From positions 248,001 to 312,000 of the forward strand of contig NZ_MRTD01000001.1 of NCBI RefSeq assembly GCF_001956295.1: 64,000 nt of DNA. The letters run 5' to 3'. Position 1 is the first letter of the stretch. Each line of letters begins with the position of its first letter. Below the pieces are notes generated by a model that saw only the letters and a list, made by a program, of their open reading frames with translations, was not told the origin of the DNA and made no database searches. Below, one piece after another: positions 10,083 through 17,703 of the stretch. Made by a program: the position numbers and the translations under genes. Source of the stretch: Paenibacillus sp. FSL A5-0031 (GTDB lineage: Bacteria; Bacillota; Bacilli; Paenibacillales; Paenibacillaceae).

Positions 10083-10382
10083 ATGAACACACGAATGAAA
10101 CAACTTGAGGATCGACTTTCCAACCAGCAACATAAGGATTTATTTCTGCAAACGATGCACACGCTGAAAGCGATTGACGATCTTGCTGATCAGCACAGAC
10201 GCTTTCAATCCATGCAGGCCATTAGCGGCGTCAAAATCATAGGTACGGAAGAGGCTTTGTTTTACGAAACGCTGACACAGGTTAAAGAAGAAATTGTGTC
10301 TACGCTTGAGAAAACGGTGAAGGACCTGGAGCACAAAGGTGATAAAAACTATACTAAAAACTTCAAGGACGGCGTGGAGTAA
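10083..10382 (+). CDS. Small hypothetical protein, 99 aa
   Basis: A short, highly charged and predicted largely helical protein (MNTRMKQLEDRLSNQQHKD at the start, repeated Leu/Glu/Lys heptad-like spacing). ATG 10083 is preferred over an in-frame ATG at 10065 because GAAGGGAAGAG sits 6-8 nt before it. No signal peptide or membrane segment is seen. I do not recognise the family. It is followed immediately by its own terminator and appears to be a single-gene unit. Confidence 0.6.
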   Translation: MNTRMKQLEDRLSNQQHKDLFLQTMHTLKAIDDLADQHRRFQSMQAISGVKIIGTEEALFYETLTQVKEEIVSTLEKTVKDLEHKGDKNYTKNFKDGVE

Positions 10383-10397
10383 CCCATGCGCAGCCCC

Positions 10398-10438
10398 AAA
10401 AAAGTTGAGTAGAAGGAAAACTTCCGCTCAACTTTTTT
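10398..10438 (+). terminator. Rho-independent terminator
   Basis: Perfect stem AAAAAAGTTGAG / CTCAACTTTTTT with inner GGAA/TTCC pairing; A- and T-runs make it potentially bidirectional. Confidence 0.85.
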
Positions 10439-10613
10439 GCGTTCATGGGAGGATACAAGCGTACAGTTTCTATTTTCTTTGTAAAAGGAACGATCTGTTA
10501 TGCGCAACTTTCAATCCTATTACACGTCTGTAAATTATGGGATTATTTTGAAAACATAAAATTAGAAAGAAATCTAACCTATGTAAGATCATTAATCACG
10601 AATAGGAGACAAG

Positions 10614-11195
10614 ATGAAGCCAAAACGGTCGAGAATACTTATTTACTCTGTATGTGTATTTCTTCTCCTAGTTTATTTTGGAAATAGAAGCGGATATGTT
10701 TTTAGTGAAAGTAAAGCACTGAAAGAAGCATATGCTCGTGCAGACGGAGAAGCGGTATATCAGCAAGCATTCGGGAAGGATAAACTAGTTATATGGAAAA
10801 TGGATGATCTGGATTATGTTAAGCTCGTTACGAAGAAATGGGGATTTCTATATCGCGTATCCGAGACCTCTTCATTAGCGCCAAGCGCTAACGAACCGAA
10901 TACGATTCAACGAACATGGTCAGCTCAATTGAATGCCAACAAAATGTACGATATTATTTTTGCATTTTCTACGGTTAACCCAGAGATAAAGCGAGTCATT
11001 ATTAGCAATGATAATTTTAGCAATGTTGAAGTGGACAATTTGGAATTTATTAAGAGCGACTCAACGGTATATATTGAATTACCTGTACGAAATGGGTATG
11101 CAGTTTCTTATCAAGAAATAAATCCTAAGGACAATAGGGGATTTGTTTTTCGGGGCATGGATAACAATGGTCATTTGATCGCAGCAACTAGATAG
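10614..11195 (+). CDS. Hypothetical membrane-anchored or secreted protein, 193 aa
   Basis: Starts with a basic MKPKRSR and one hydrophobic segment (about residues 8-24), then a roughly 165-residue extracytoplasmic domain with mixed alpha/beta composition. AGGAGACAAG precedes the ATG. No catalytic motif or lipobox is visible and I do not recognise the family. The protein may be anchored by an uncleaved signal. A terminator follows directly. Confidence 0.6.
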   Translation: MKPKRSRILIYSVCVFLLLVYFGNRSGYVFSESKALKEAYARADGEAVYQQAFGKDKLVIWKMDDLDYVKLVTKKWGFLYRVSETSSLAPSANEPNTIQRTWSAQLNANKMYDIIFAFSTVNPEIKRVIISNDNFSNVEVDNLEFIKSDSTVYIELPVRNGYAVSYQEINPKDNRGFVFRGMDNNGHLIAATR

Positions 11196-11196
11196 C

Positions 11197-11227
11197 AATA
11201 AAAGGCTGCCATCGGCAGCCTTTTATT
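11197..11227. terminator. Bidirectional terminator
   Basis: Perfect stem AATAAAAGGCTGCC / GGCAGCCTTTTATT with a 3-nt loop, placed between convergent genes. Confidence 0.9.
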
Positions 11228-11260
11228 CATGGAACCATTGCATCATAATCGTTCAAGTCA

Positions 11261-13087
11261 TTATTTTTTTAAGTGATAAGGTACTGTAGTGACGATCACA
11301 TTTCTTCGATATAACAAGTGAGCACGAATCAATAAACTGGATTGGTTATGCAGCATATTGTGCCAACCTTTCTTTGGAATAAACTGCGGGATGATGACAG
11401 TAACTTTGTAATTTGATTCACTCGCCTTGCGCTGAACGGTATCAATAAATTTAGTTAATGGTTGAATGATGCTTCGATAAGGCGAATGTAAAGTAACGAG
11501 TCGCACATCAGGCTGCCACATTTTCCATTTCTCTTCGAAAGTGAATTCATCCTCTCTTTCAAATGGAATATGAACGGCAATGATCTGGTGAGCAGATAGC
11601 GATTTGGCGTAATTCAATGAGTTCTCGACCACATGCGTAATACCAGCTACAGGAAGTATGATGACATTCCCCTCAATAGGAATAGCAGCCTCAGAGGTCG
11701 TAATTCGCAGTTGATCGGCTACAGATTCATAATGTTTTCTAATTCGGTGAAAGAGCAAAATGATAAGAGGTAGAAAAACTAATACGGACCACACCTGTGC
11801 GAATTTGGTTAAAAAGAACATCATGGTGACGATAAAGCTTATAACCGCACCTGTTGAGTTAATGATTAGCTTAGATATCCAGCCTTGCGGTTTTTCACGA
11901 ATCCATTTTACCATCATACCCGTCTGCGAGAGGGTAAAGGGGATAAATACACCTACGGCATAAAGTGGGATGAGATGCTCAGTTCGGCCTTCAAATGCTA
12001 TAATCAACAGGATTGAGAAAACGCCTAGAATAATAATGCCGTTGGAATAACCTAATCTGTCTCCTCTAATGGTAAACATTCGAGGGATGAATTTATCTTT
12101 GGCTAAGTTGACTGCCAGCAAGGGGAAAGCAGAATATCCCGTATTAGCAGCAAGGATCAGAATTAATGCGGTTGTTCCTTGAATAAAATAATACATAAAG
12201 TTCCGACCAAACGTATGTTCAGCAATGTCTGAAACAACGGTGACTTCTTCCCTCGGACTAATTCCATAGTAATAAGCTAAAAATACGATTCCAGAAAATA
12301 ATATGGCAAGCAGCGATCCCATCGCAATTAACGTTTTGGAAGCATTATTTGGAGACGGGCTTTTAAAGTTGGGTATTGCGTTCGAGATAGCTTCAACACC
12401 AGTTAAAGCAGAACTTCCGGAGGAAAAAGCTTTCAGCAGCAGAAACAAACTGATTCCCGCCACTGGCGTTCCAATAGGTGTATGTAATTCTGGCGAGACA
12501 TTGCCTAATAGAATGTTGTAAATGCCTACAATGATTAAAATGAATAAGGCTAAAACAAATAAATAAACCGGATAGGCTAATATTGAAGCGGACTCCGTTA
12601 CTCCCCTTAAATTCAAGATGGTTATAAATAATACAAAAATAATCGCAATGATCACATTATAAGGATGCAAGCTTGGGAAAGCAGATGTAATGGCATCTGT
12701 TCCGGCAGATACACTTACCGCTACCGTTAAGATATAGTCAACTAACAGTGAGCCTCCGGCTACTAACCCAGAGTATACACCTAGATTTTTTTTGGATACA
12801 ACATAAGCTCCTCCGCCATGAGGATATGCAAAAATAATCTGCCTATAGGATAAAATAAGTGCTAATAATAAAATCAATACACCAATGGCAATCGGTATGG
12901 AATACCAAAAAGCGGCGGCACTAACGGTGATTAAGACTAACAATATTTGCTCAGGACCATATGCCACAGAAGATAAGGCATCTGAAGAAAGAATGGCAAG
13001 TGCTTTTGTTTTATTCAGTTTTTGTTCGCCTAATTCCGTTGATTTTAATGGTCGTCCGATTAAAAACCTTTTTAATGAAGAGAACAT
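11261..13087 (-). CDS. kimA: KimA-type high-affinity potassium importer
   Basis: A 608-residue APC-superfamily transporter with about 12 membrane helices and a cytosolic C-terminal domain (about residue 455 onward). It agrees closely, as I remember the sequence, with Bacillus subtilis KimA (formerly YdaO, 607 aa): FLIGRPLKS near the start, AILSSDALSSVAYGPEQIL, AYPHGGGAYVVSKKN, GGSLLVDYILTVAVSVSAGT, the closing YHLKK. KimA imports potassium with protons and is controlled by cyclic di-AMP, in Bacillus through a riboswitch and by direct binding to the protein. The ribosome binding site is GAGGTGAGG. No ydaO-type riboswitch is visible upstream. Confidence 0.9.
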   Translation of the reverse strand: MFSSLKRFLIGRPLKSTELGEQKLNKTKALAILSSDALSSVAYGPEQILLVLITVSAAAFWYSIPIAIGVLILLLALILSYRQIIFAYPHGGGAYVVSKKNLGVYSGLVAGGSLLVDYILTVAVSVSAGTDAITSAFPSLHPYNVIIAIIFVLFITILNLRGVTESASILAYPVYLFVLALFILIIVGIYNILLGNVSPELHTPIGTPVAGISLFLLLKAFSSGSSALTGVEAISNAIPNFKSPSPNNASKTLIAMGSLLAILFSGIVFLAYYYGISPREEVTVVSDIAEHTFGRNFMYYFIQGTTALILILAANTGYSAFPLLAVNLAKDKFIPRMFTIRGDRLGYSNGIIILGVFSILLIIAFEGRTEHLIPLYAVGVFIPFTLSQTGMMVKWIREKPQGWISKLIINSTGAVISFIVTMMFFLTKFAQVWSVLVFLPLIILLFHRIRKHYESVADQLRITTSEAAIPIEGNVIILPVAGITHVVENSLNYAKSLSAHQIIAVHIPFEREDEFTFEEKWKMWQPDVRLVTLHSPYRSIIQPLTKFIDTVQRKASESNYKVTVIIPQFIPKKGWHNMLHNQSSLLIRAHLLYRRNVIVTTVPYHLKK

Positions 13088-13394
13088 TCGTTAGCCTCAC
13101 CTCGCTTAATTTATTGTGTGTATATTACCCTGCAAATGAAATAATTAAACTTTATGAAATAAAACTGGAGCGACTTAACAAACCCATAATCATTCCTTCC
13201 CTTTTGAGCTTCAAAAACGTAGTATGGTACTTACTATTACATGGAATTTGTTCTTGGTTTAAATAATGATGAGTTGGCCAAATTTATTCTCCACAATGAA
13301 TCAAAAACAAATGAAATGGGATTTGATTTCATTTGATGTAAACAAGGGGGGATATCGCTAACATTTACATTTTGTATTTTGAGGGGGATACATA
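13088..13394. other. Divergent intergenic region between kimA and a small gene
   Basis: Contains the ribosome binding sites of both flanking genes (GAGGTGAGG for kimA, GAGGGGG for the rightward gene) and AT-rich sequence. I searched by eye for the conserved G-rich cores of the ydaO/cyclic di-AMP riboswitch on the kimA strand and did not find them. Confidence 0.5.
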
Positions 13395-13709
13395 ATGATC
13401 GATGATCGCTTACTCGAATTGGAAAAAGAATTGGATTTGATAATAAAACAAATTATTTTTGATCTGCGGCCGAAGAAGAGGATAGATGAAGAACTATTCA
13501 ATAAGCTTTATGAAAAATTAGGCTGTTATACAGCTTTGATAAAAGGATCAACTGTAATCAGCCGAACCGTGTCAGGGAAATTATTTTATTTATTCAGCAC
13601 CATGATTGTTGAAGCTAAATATATGAAATTTGATAATAAAATAATGGGAAAGATATTTCGTCTAAGAATTTATATGTTGAATGTTTACGATGAGAATATT
13701 TTAGGATAA
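13395..13709 (+). CDS. Small hypothetical protein, 104 aa
   Basis: Acidic N-terminal helix (MIDDRLLELEKELDLIIKQI) then a basic, helical remainder. No signal peptide. GAGGGGG lies 8 nt before the ATG. The family is not recognised. It could be co-transcribed with the next small membrane protein, 71 bp downstream. Confidence 0.6.
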   Translation: MIDDRLLELEKELDLIIKQIIFDLRPKKRIDEELFNKLYEKLGCYTALIKGSTVISRTVSGKLFYLFSTMIVEAKYMKFDNKIMGKIFRLRIYMLNVYDENILG

Positions 13710-13780
13710 ATCAGTAGCGAAGGTCATTTTGGAGGCTCAAGTGGTCGGAAGTATGGGATTGAGTACGAAGGAGTGATTTA

Positions 13781-14116
13781 ATGGGTGGTCAAATTGGATT
13801 AGTAGGCATACTACTCGTTTTTGCTAGTTTATTTTTAAGAAAATGGATAGTTGGAACCGCAAAAAAAGAAACTTCAGATAAGGGTAAAAAAGTGAGTATG
13901 TGGGGAATGATCGTAGCAGCAAGCGTAGCAACAGCAATTATTATTTTTATTGATTTAGAAGGAAATGCTCTGAAATGGTTTTGTATGTTGTTCATTTTTA
14001 TCATTGCGGGCTTTCAATCATTTGTAGATTGGAAGTTTCTAAAAGGATCAAAAGAATATATAGTTACACTTCTCGTTTTAGTTATTGGTGTAACTTTATC
14101 TTATTTCATCGTCTAG
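13781..14116 (+). CDS. Small four-helix membrane protein, DUF4181-like
   Basis: 111 residues with four hydrophobic segments (about 5-20, 41-57, 64-82, 93-111). A Lys-rich loop after the first helix ends in GKKVSMWG, and the layout, including the aromatic FVDWKFL before the last helix, resembles the small DUF4181 proteins of Bacillaceae. That assignment is from memory and tentative. GAAGGAGTG precedes the ATG. Function is unknown. Confidence 0.6.
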   Translation: MGGQIGLVGILLVFASLFLRKWIVGTAKKETSDKGKKVSMWGMIVAASVATAIIIFIDLEGNALKWFCMLFIFIIAGFQSFVDWKFLKGSKEYIVTLLVLVIGVTLSYFIV

Positions 14117-14584
14117 TGTTTTTGATCGGCTTGGCTTTTAGTGTTGATGTACAAGTTGAAATACGCGAGGAGCACCTGACGCTATTAGTGTTTAATTGAA
14201 GAAACTGCGATTTCATCACGATATTTCAATAAGGCTATGTATGAGCTTGAATGACTCACCACATCTTTTATGAAAGTTATCGACATATGCAAAAACTTTT
14301 GAGGAGAGAAATACGTTGCTGCATATGACGGATGAATCCTTCGCTGGAGGTTCTGTGTGCATGCGAACTTGAGCTGCTGCGTATAGGGTAAACAGAGGCT
14401 CCCAGTCGTAGTTTACTACTTAGAAAGCCTAGATGCATGAAAAGTGAAATCTCAAGATATTTTTTTTGCTTGAATAGGCTTTTGTGTTTTATCATTTGTC
14501 TGACCGTCAGCGCATATCATCCGATGCCCAATTCACTAACGAACTGTATCAACCTTATTATGCATAAAATTACTCTTCTAAAGT

Positions 14585-14671
14585 TTTAACGAACCGTAAC
14601 GTCGTTATTTCATGCTGTATAGGGTGTTAGGCGTGATTTTCCACGAAATAACGATTGTGGAGTTCGTTAAA
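14585..14671. repeat. Palindromic intergenic repeat with symmetric internal loop
   Basis: Outer arms TTTAACGAAC (14585-14594) and GTTCGTTAAA (14662-14671) and inner arms TCGTTATTTC (14602-14611) and GAAATAACGA (14645-14654) are perfect complements. They are separated by 7 nt on each side and enclose a 33-nt loop. A partial unit, TAACGAACTGTATCAACCTT, precedes it at about 14537. This is the form of a dispersed palindromic element. Confidence 0.75.
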
Positions 14672-14866
14672 TAATAAATTCACTACAAAAGGTCTATATA
14701 AGAGCTGCTGGGTTCGTAAGCGATTTATCCATTAATAATGACAGCAGTGGACAAAGGTTTTTGAGCGTCTAAATTTTAGGCTGCTTTCGTGAATTTGGAT
14801 AAATGACAGTACATAATGAGTTTCAAAAGTACAAATATCGCTTCAATTCAAGTCAAAAGTTAAATA

Positions 14867-14920
14867 GGGGCTGTCCCAAACGTAGATAAATCTACTTTTG
14901 AGGTAGCCTTTTCTGTTTTG
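14867..14920 (+). repeat. Hairpin repeat resembling an insertion-element end
   Basis: GGGGCTGTCCCAAACGTAGA pairs with TCTACTTTTGAGGTAGCC (stem 14869-14908) and is followed by T-rich sequence. A related hairpin occurs at 49534-49583 (GGCTGTTTCAAAAGTAG). Such GGCTGTCCCAAA sequences are common at the ends of Bacillota insertion sequences; no transposase is present. Confidence 0.5.
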
Positions 14921-15373
14921 GCTAGAAAAGTGAAAACGAAATGAGTCAATGATTGTTTTGTGAAAGACAATAAAGCTACATCATTATCAAAATGCAGCTT
15001 TCCTTTTAAGTTAATGTTTATGGAATAAGGACTGACTGTTCTACTTTTGCGACTTCCGCTTCTTCGTATTTTTCTTAATAAGTGCCGGTAATGTCATATT
15101 GCTAATAGAGATTGTTTCAACTCATACACGTAGATGAGCAAGGACAATTGAAGAGGAATAGAATTGTTATTCCTGTAGGAATGAAAAGAGGACAGCGAAA
15201 ATGCTTCAATGTGGCTATTTATCGTAAACTTTATTACAAAGATATGACTTTATCCAGCAATAGCTCTATCGAGTCATGCGTAAGCAAGTAAGTATAAAAG
15301 AAAATGATATTAAAGCAATCGATGCTTTTGAAGCTTTTAAAGCTATCAAAGCTATCCAAGCTCACTAGTACAA

Positions 15374-15421
15374 CCTTCATGTGAATCACCGAGCCCGACT
15401 CGGCGGATAAACCTATGAAGG
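15374..15421 (+). promoter_or_regulatory. Hairpin structure upstream of the cytochrome c gene
   Basis: Outer arms CCTTCAT (15374-15380) / ATGAAGG (15415-15421) enclose an inner perfect hairpin CCGAG-CCCGA-CTCGG (15389-15403). There is no T-run, so it is unlikely to be a terminator. It matches no riboswitch class that I know. It could be a leader structure. Confidence 0.35.
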
Positions 15422-15476
15422 GGATTTATCAAAATGTAATGTTACCACGACAAAAATGAGAGGAGGCAAACCTAGA

Positions 15477-15824
15477 ATGGGTAGTTTAAAACAGTGTTCA
15501 GTAGGTGCTGTGATTGTTTTCGTCTTGTTATTGTCTGCTTGCGGCGGGGGAACAACAGGAGAAGCGCCAAATAAGGACAACAGCGGTGAAGGTACAGAGA
15601 GCAGCGAGGCGGTGGCACTTTATAAGAAAAGGTGTATTTCTTGTCATGGCACGGAGCTGCAGGGAAGAGCCGGCCCTAATTTGCAGCAGGTCGGGGCCAA
15701 GCTGACAGAAGAGGAAATAGTGGATGTTGTTTCCAATGGTCGTAAGGGTATGCCAAAGTTCGAGAGCAGCTTAACGACGGAACAGATTCAAAGCTTGGCT
15801 GCATGGCTGGCTGAACATAAATAA
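15477..15824 (+). CDS. Small membrane-anchored cytochrome c lipoprotein (CccB/c551-like)
   Basis: 115-residue lipoprotein: signal peptide with lipobox LSAC (Cys-22), a Gly/Asn/Ser/Glu-rich tether, then a single class I cytochrome c domain. Heme attaches through CISCH (Cys-53, Cys-56, His-57), and the axial Met is probably Met-92 in GMPKF. Size and layout match Bacillus cytochrome c551 (CccB), which carries electrons on the outer face of the membrane. ATG 15477 is chosen because AGGAGG at 15461-15466 lies 10 nt before it; an upstream in-frame ATG at 15456 has no site. It stands alone, with no oxidase genes nearby. Confidence 0.9.
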   Translation: MGSLKQCSVGAVIVFVLLLSACGGGTTGEAPNKDNSGEGTESSEAVALYKKRCISCHGTELQGRAGPNLQQVGAKLTEEEIVDVVSNGRKGMPKFESSLTTEQIQSLAAWLAEHK

Positions 15825-16128
15825 CTTCCAAAGAACCATTAATCAATAGATTCAGCCTATAACAAAGAAAAACAAGGGTCTACTCCACAAGTCAAAGTGA
15901 CTTATAGAGTAGACCCTTTATTCATCTCTTAACATAGAGTTTCTAAACACTTTTTTTCTTTCGAGTGTTTATTTATATTTATCTAGATAAGTGGATGACC
16001 ATTTCCTCGCCCAAGCGACAAGTTTTTTTGAATGGGCTGCTTCGCACCAACGAGCAGGAGAGCGGTCACCGTATAATCCAATTGTTTTTTATTAAGTTTT
16101 TTGTTGCAGCATCAAATGTGGTGTATGC
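15825..16128. other. Intergenic region with terminator only
   Basis: Holds the cytochrome c terminator (15874-15919). I see no convincing gene in the remainder; a 61-codon frame at 15965 lacks a ribosome binding site. Confidence 0.5.
15874..15919. terminator. Terminator after the cytochrome c gene
   Basis: Stem AAGGGTCTACTC / GAGTAGACCCTT with inner AAGTCA/TGACTT pairing and T-run. Confidence 0.88.
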
Positions 16129-16281
16129 TTACGAAATGACATCCTCATGAGGTGTTGATATATATGATTTCGCCATCTTATCCTGAATTACGTTGTCTTC
16201 TTGAACAAGCTTTGCTCCATTCAGCATGAGATATAAGCCGCCTGACAGAAATAATCCTCCTAAAATAATCCAATACAGCAT
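16129..16281 (-). CDS. Small single-span membrane peptide, 50 aa
   Basis: Reading leftward from ATG at 16281, preceded by AAAGGAG about 9 nt away, a 50-codon frame begins MLYWIILGGLFLSGGLYLML. It has one strong transmembrane helix with GxxxG-like spacing and a polar tail ending HEDVIS. The good ribosome binding site and coherent hydrophobicity support a real gene. I do not recognise the family. An overlapping frame from the upstream ATG gives an Arg-rich peptide and is less likely. Confidence 0.5.
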   Translation of the reverse strand: MLYWIILGGLFLSGGLYLMLNGAKLVQEDNVIQDKMAKSYISTPHEDVIS

Positions 16282-16665
16282 GTTTCATTTCTCCTTTCTG
16301 AATCTATTTCGTTAGTCCTATCATTATAAAAGGAAATGGTGCCTGAAAATAATAGCTCGAAGTAGTCATTTCCTTGCTAAATGTGTCCGATATGTTTCGT
16401 TCATGTGAGCAATGTACCAATCAATTTCAGTGTAGGAGTTAGTATTGAATTTAACTATTATCAATTTTACTTAATGGGAGGATAGCTAAGCTGAATGTAG
16501 AATAGAGTAGCTATGAATTCCAGCGAGGGGTGGCGTCAATAAAAAGAAGAATTCAATTGATTTAGGTAAACGCTTTCAATGCTAAGGCAGTTGTTAAGCC
16601 ACTACGAATTTTTTGTCATCATTTAATGAAACTATCGCAAACGGTTAATGGAAAAGGGTGAAGGC
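16282..16665. other. Control region of the sugar-sensing operon
   Basis: Contains the cre-like site at 16565-16578 and AT-rich sequence likely to hold divergent promoters for the 50-residue membrane peptide and the rightward operon. No other gene is visible. Confidence 0.5.
16565..16578 (+). promoter_or_regulatory. Catabolite-responsive element (cre-like)
   Basis: GGTAAACGCTTTCA matches the cre consensus TGWAANCGNTNWCA at 13 of 14 positions (only the first base differs). It lies 88 bp before the sensor lipoprotein gene, so CcpA probably limits expression of the sugar locus when preferred sugars are present. Confidence 0.65.
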
Positions 16666-17703
16666 ATGTTCAGGAAAATGATTGTTATCCTGTTATTATT
16701 TTTTACTGCAACCGCATGTCAGGGGCGTTACTCACAAAGTGAATATGACGTGATCCATTCCATTAAATCGAATTCAACCTCAGAGAAACAGGAAGATCAT
16801 CGAAAGTACACCATCGGCATCGTACCAAAAGTGATGGGGATTTCTTATTTTAATGTCGCAGAAGAAGGTGCGATGGAAGCAGCTAATGATTTAGACGTTA
16901 ATGTCATTTATGAAGGGCCACCAATTGCAGATGCATCAAAGCAGATTAATGTGATTAGACATCTTATCAATTTGTCGGTAGATGCGATTGCAGTTTCTGC
17001 AAACGATCCAGAAAAGCTGCTGCCCATCATTCTGGAAGCCAAAAGCAAGGGGATCAAGGTCATTACGTGGGATGCAGATACGAATCCAGAAGGCAGAGAT
17101 TTTTTTGTCAACATGGTCGATACAGAGACATTAGGCCGCCATTTATTGGATACGCTTGCATGGAACACCGAGGAAACTGGCGAATACGCAATTATGACAG
17201 GAGCTTTCTCTGCTTCTAATCATAATGAATGGCTGAAATGGATCAAACATCAGCAGAGTGAGTTTTATCCCAAAATGAAGCTGATTGATATTGTAGAGAC
17301 GGAAGATGATCCGCAAAAGGCTTATGAGAAAGCAAAACAACTGTTAGCCAAGTACCCGAATCTTGCAGGCATTATCGGCAATTCTTCTGTAGGGCCACCA
17401 GCTGCCGCACAAGCTGTAAGAGAAGCTGGTAAGACAGGTCAGGTCAAAGTTGTCGGTCTCTCCACGCCGAATTTGATGCGCGATTATTTAAAGGACGGCT
17501 CTGCACAAATGTCGACACTTTGGAGCCCCAAAAAACTTGGATATTTAACTGTTGTGCTTGCAAAAAATCTACTCGAAGGCAAGCTGCCGTATGATGGTCA
17601 AGACATTTATAATGTCGGCACTATTAGGGTGAACGGGGATACGGTCATTATGGGAGAACCGATCGATTTTACAGCAGAGAATGTGGATCAATATGATTTT
17701 TAA
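16666..17703 (+). CDS. Extracytoplasmic sugar-binding lipoprotein, likely sensor component
   Basis: A type I periplasmic-binding protein (RbsB/XylF/RhaS class), 345 residues. The lipoprotein signal ends TATAC (Cys-18); mature fold begins near KYTIGIVPKVMGISYF and contains the ligand-site segments SANDPEKL, WDADTN and TGAFSASNHNEW. ATG 16666 is chosen over an in-frame ATG at 16648 because AAAGGGTG lies just before it. It is not next to permeases but overlaps the kinase gene by 23 bp, so it probably presents bound sugar to the kinase. This matches the known XylFII-LytS arrangement of clostridia. A second homologous binding protein at 25041 serves transport. Ligand is likely rhamnose or a rhamnoside product, judged from context. 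Confidence 0.85.
   Translation: MFRKMIVILLLFFTATACQGRYSQSEYDVIHSIKSNSTSEKQEDHRKYTIGIVPKVMGISYFNVAEEGAMEAANDLDVNVIYEGPPIADASKQINVIRHLINLSVDAIAVSANDPEKLLPIILEAKSKGIKVITWDADTNPEGRDFFVNMVDTETLGRHLLDTLAWNTEETGEYAIMTGAFSASNHNEWLKWIKHQQSEFYPKMKLIDIVETEDDPQKAYEKAKQLLAKYPNLAGIIGNSSVGPPAAAQAVREAGKTGQVKVVGLSTPNLMRDYLKDGSAQMSTLWSPKKLGYLTVVLAKNLLEGKLPYDGQDIYNVGTIRVNGDTVIMGEPIDFTAENVDQYDF

Larger units (their letters stand above)
14117..15455. other. 1.3 kb non-coding, repeat-rich tract
   Basis: No reading frame here has a convincing start, ribosome binding site and composition. The tract holds a large palindromic repeat (14585-14671) with a partial copy just before it (14536-14563). It also holds a 9-bp inverted repeat ATTTATCCA / TGGATAAAT (14723-14731, 14796-14804), an insertion-element-like hairpin (14867-14920), a 30-codon microrepeat frame (15276-15368) and a hairpin before the cytochrome gene (15374-15421). 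It looks like an accumulation site of degraded mobile or repeat elements. Confidence 0.55.

Noticed and set aside
13088..13394. ydaO-type riboswitch expected before kimA
   Set aside because: The conserved G-rich cores were not found on the kimA strand.
14277..14495. 72-codon leftward frame in the non-coding tract
   Set aside because: No ribosome binding site, Ser/His/Arg-rich low-complexity content, no domain.
14867..15060. Intact insertion sequence
   Set aside because: Only an end-like hairpin and related fragments are seen; no transposase frame.
15965..16150. 61-codon rightward frame after the cytochrome c gene
   Set aside because: Lacks a ribosome binding site and overlaps the end of the better-supported leftward 50-residue membrane peptide gene.
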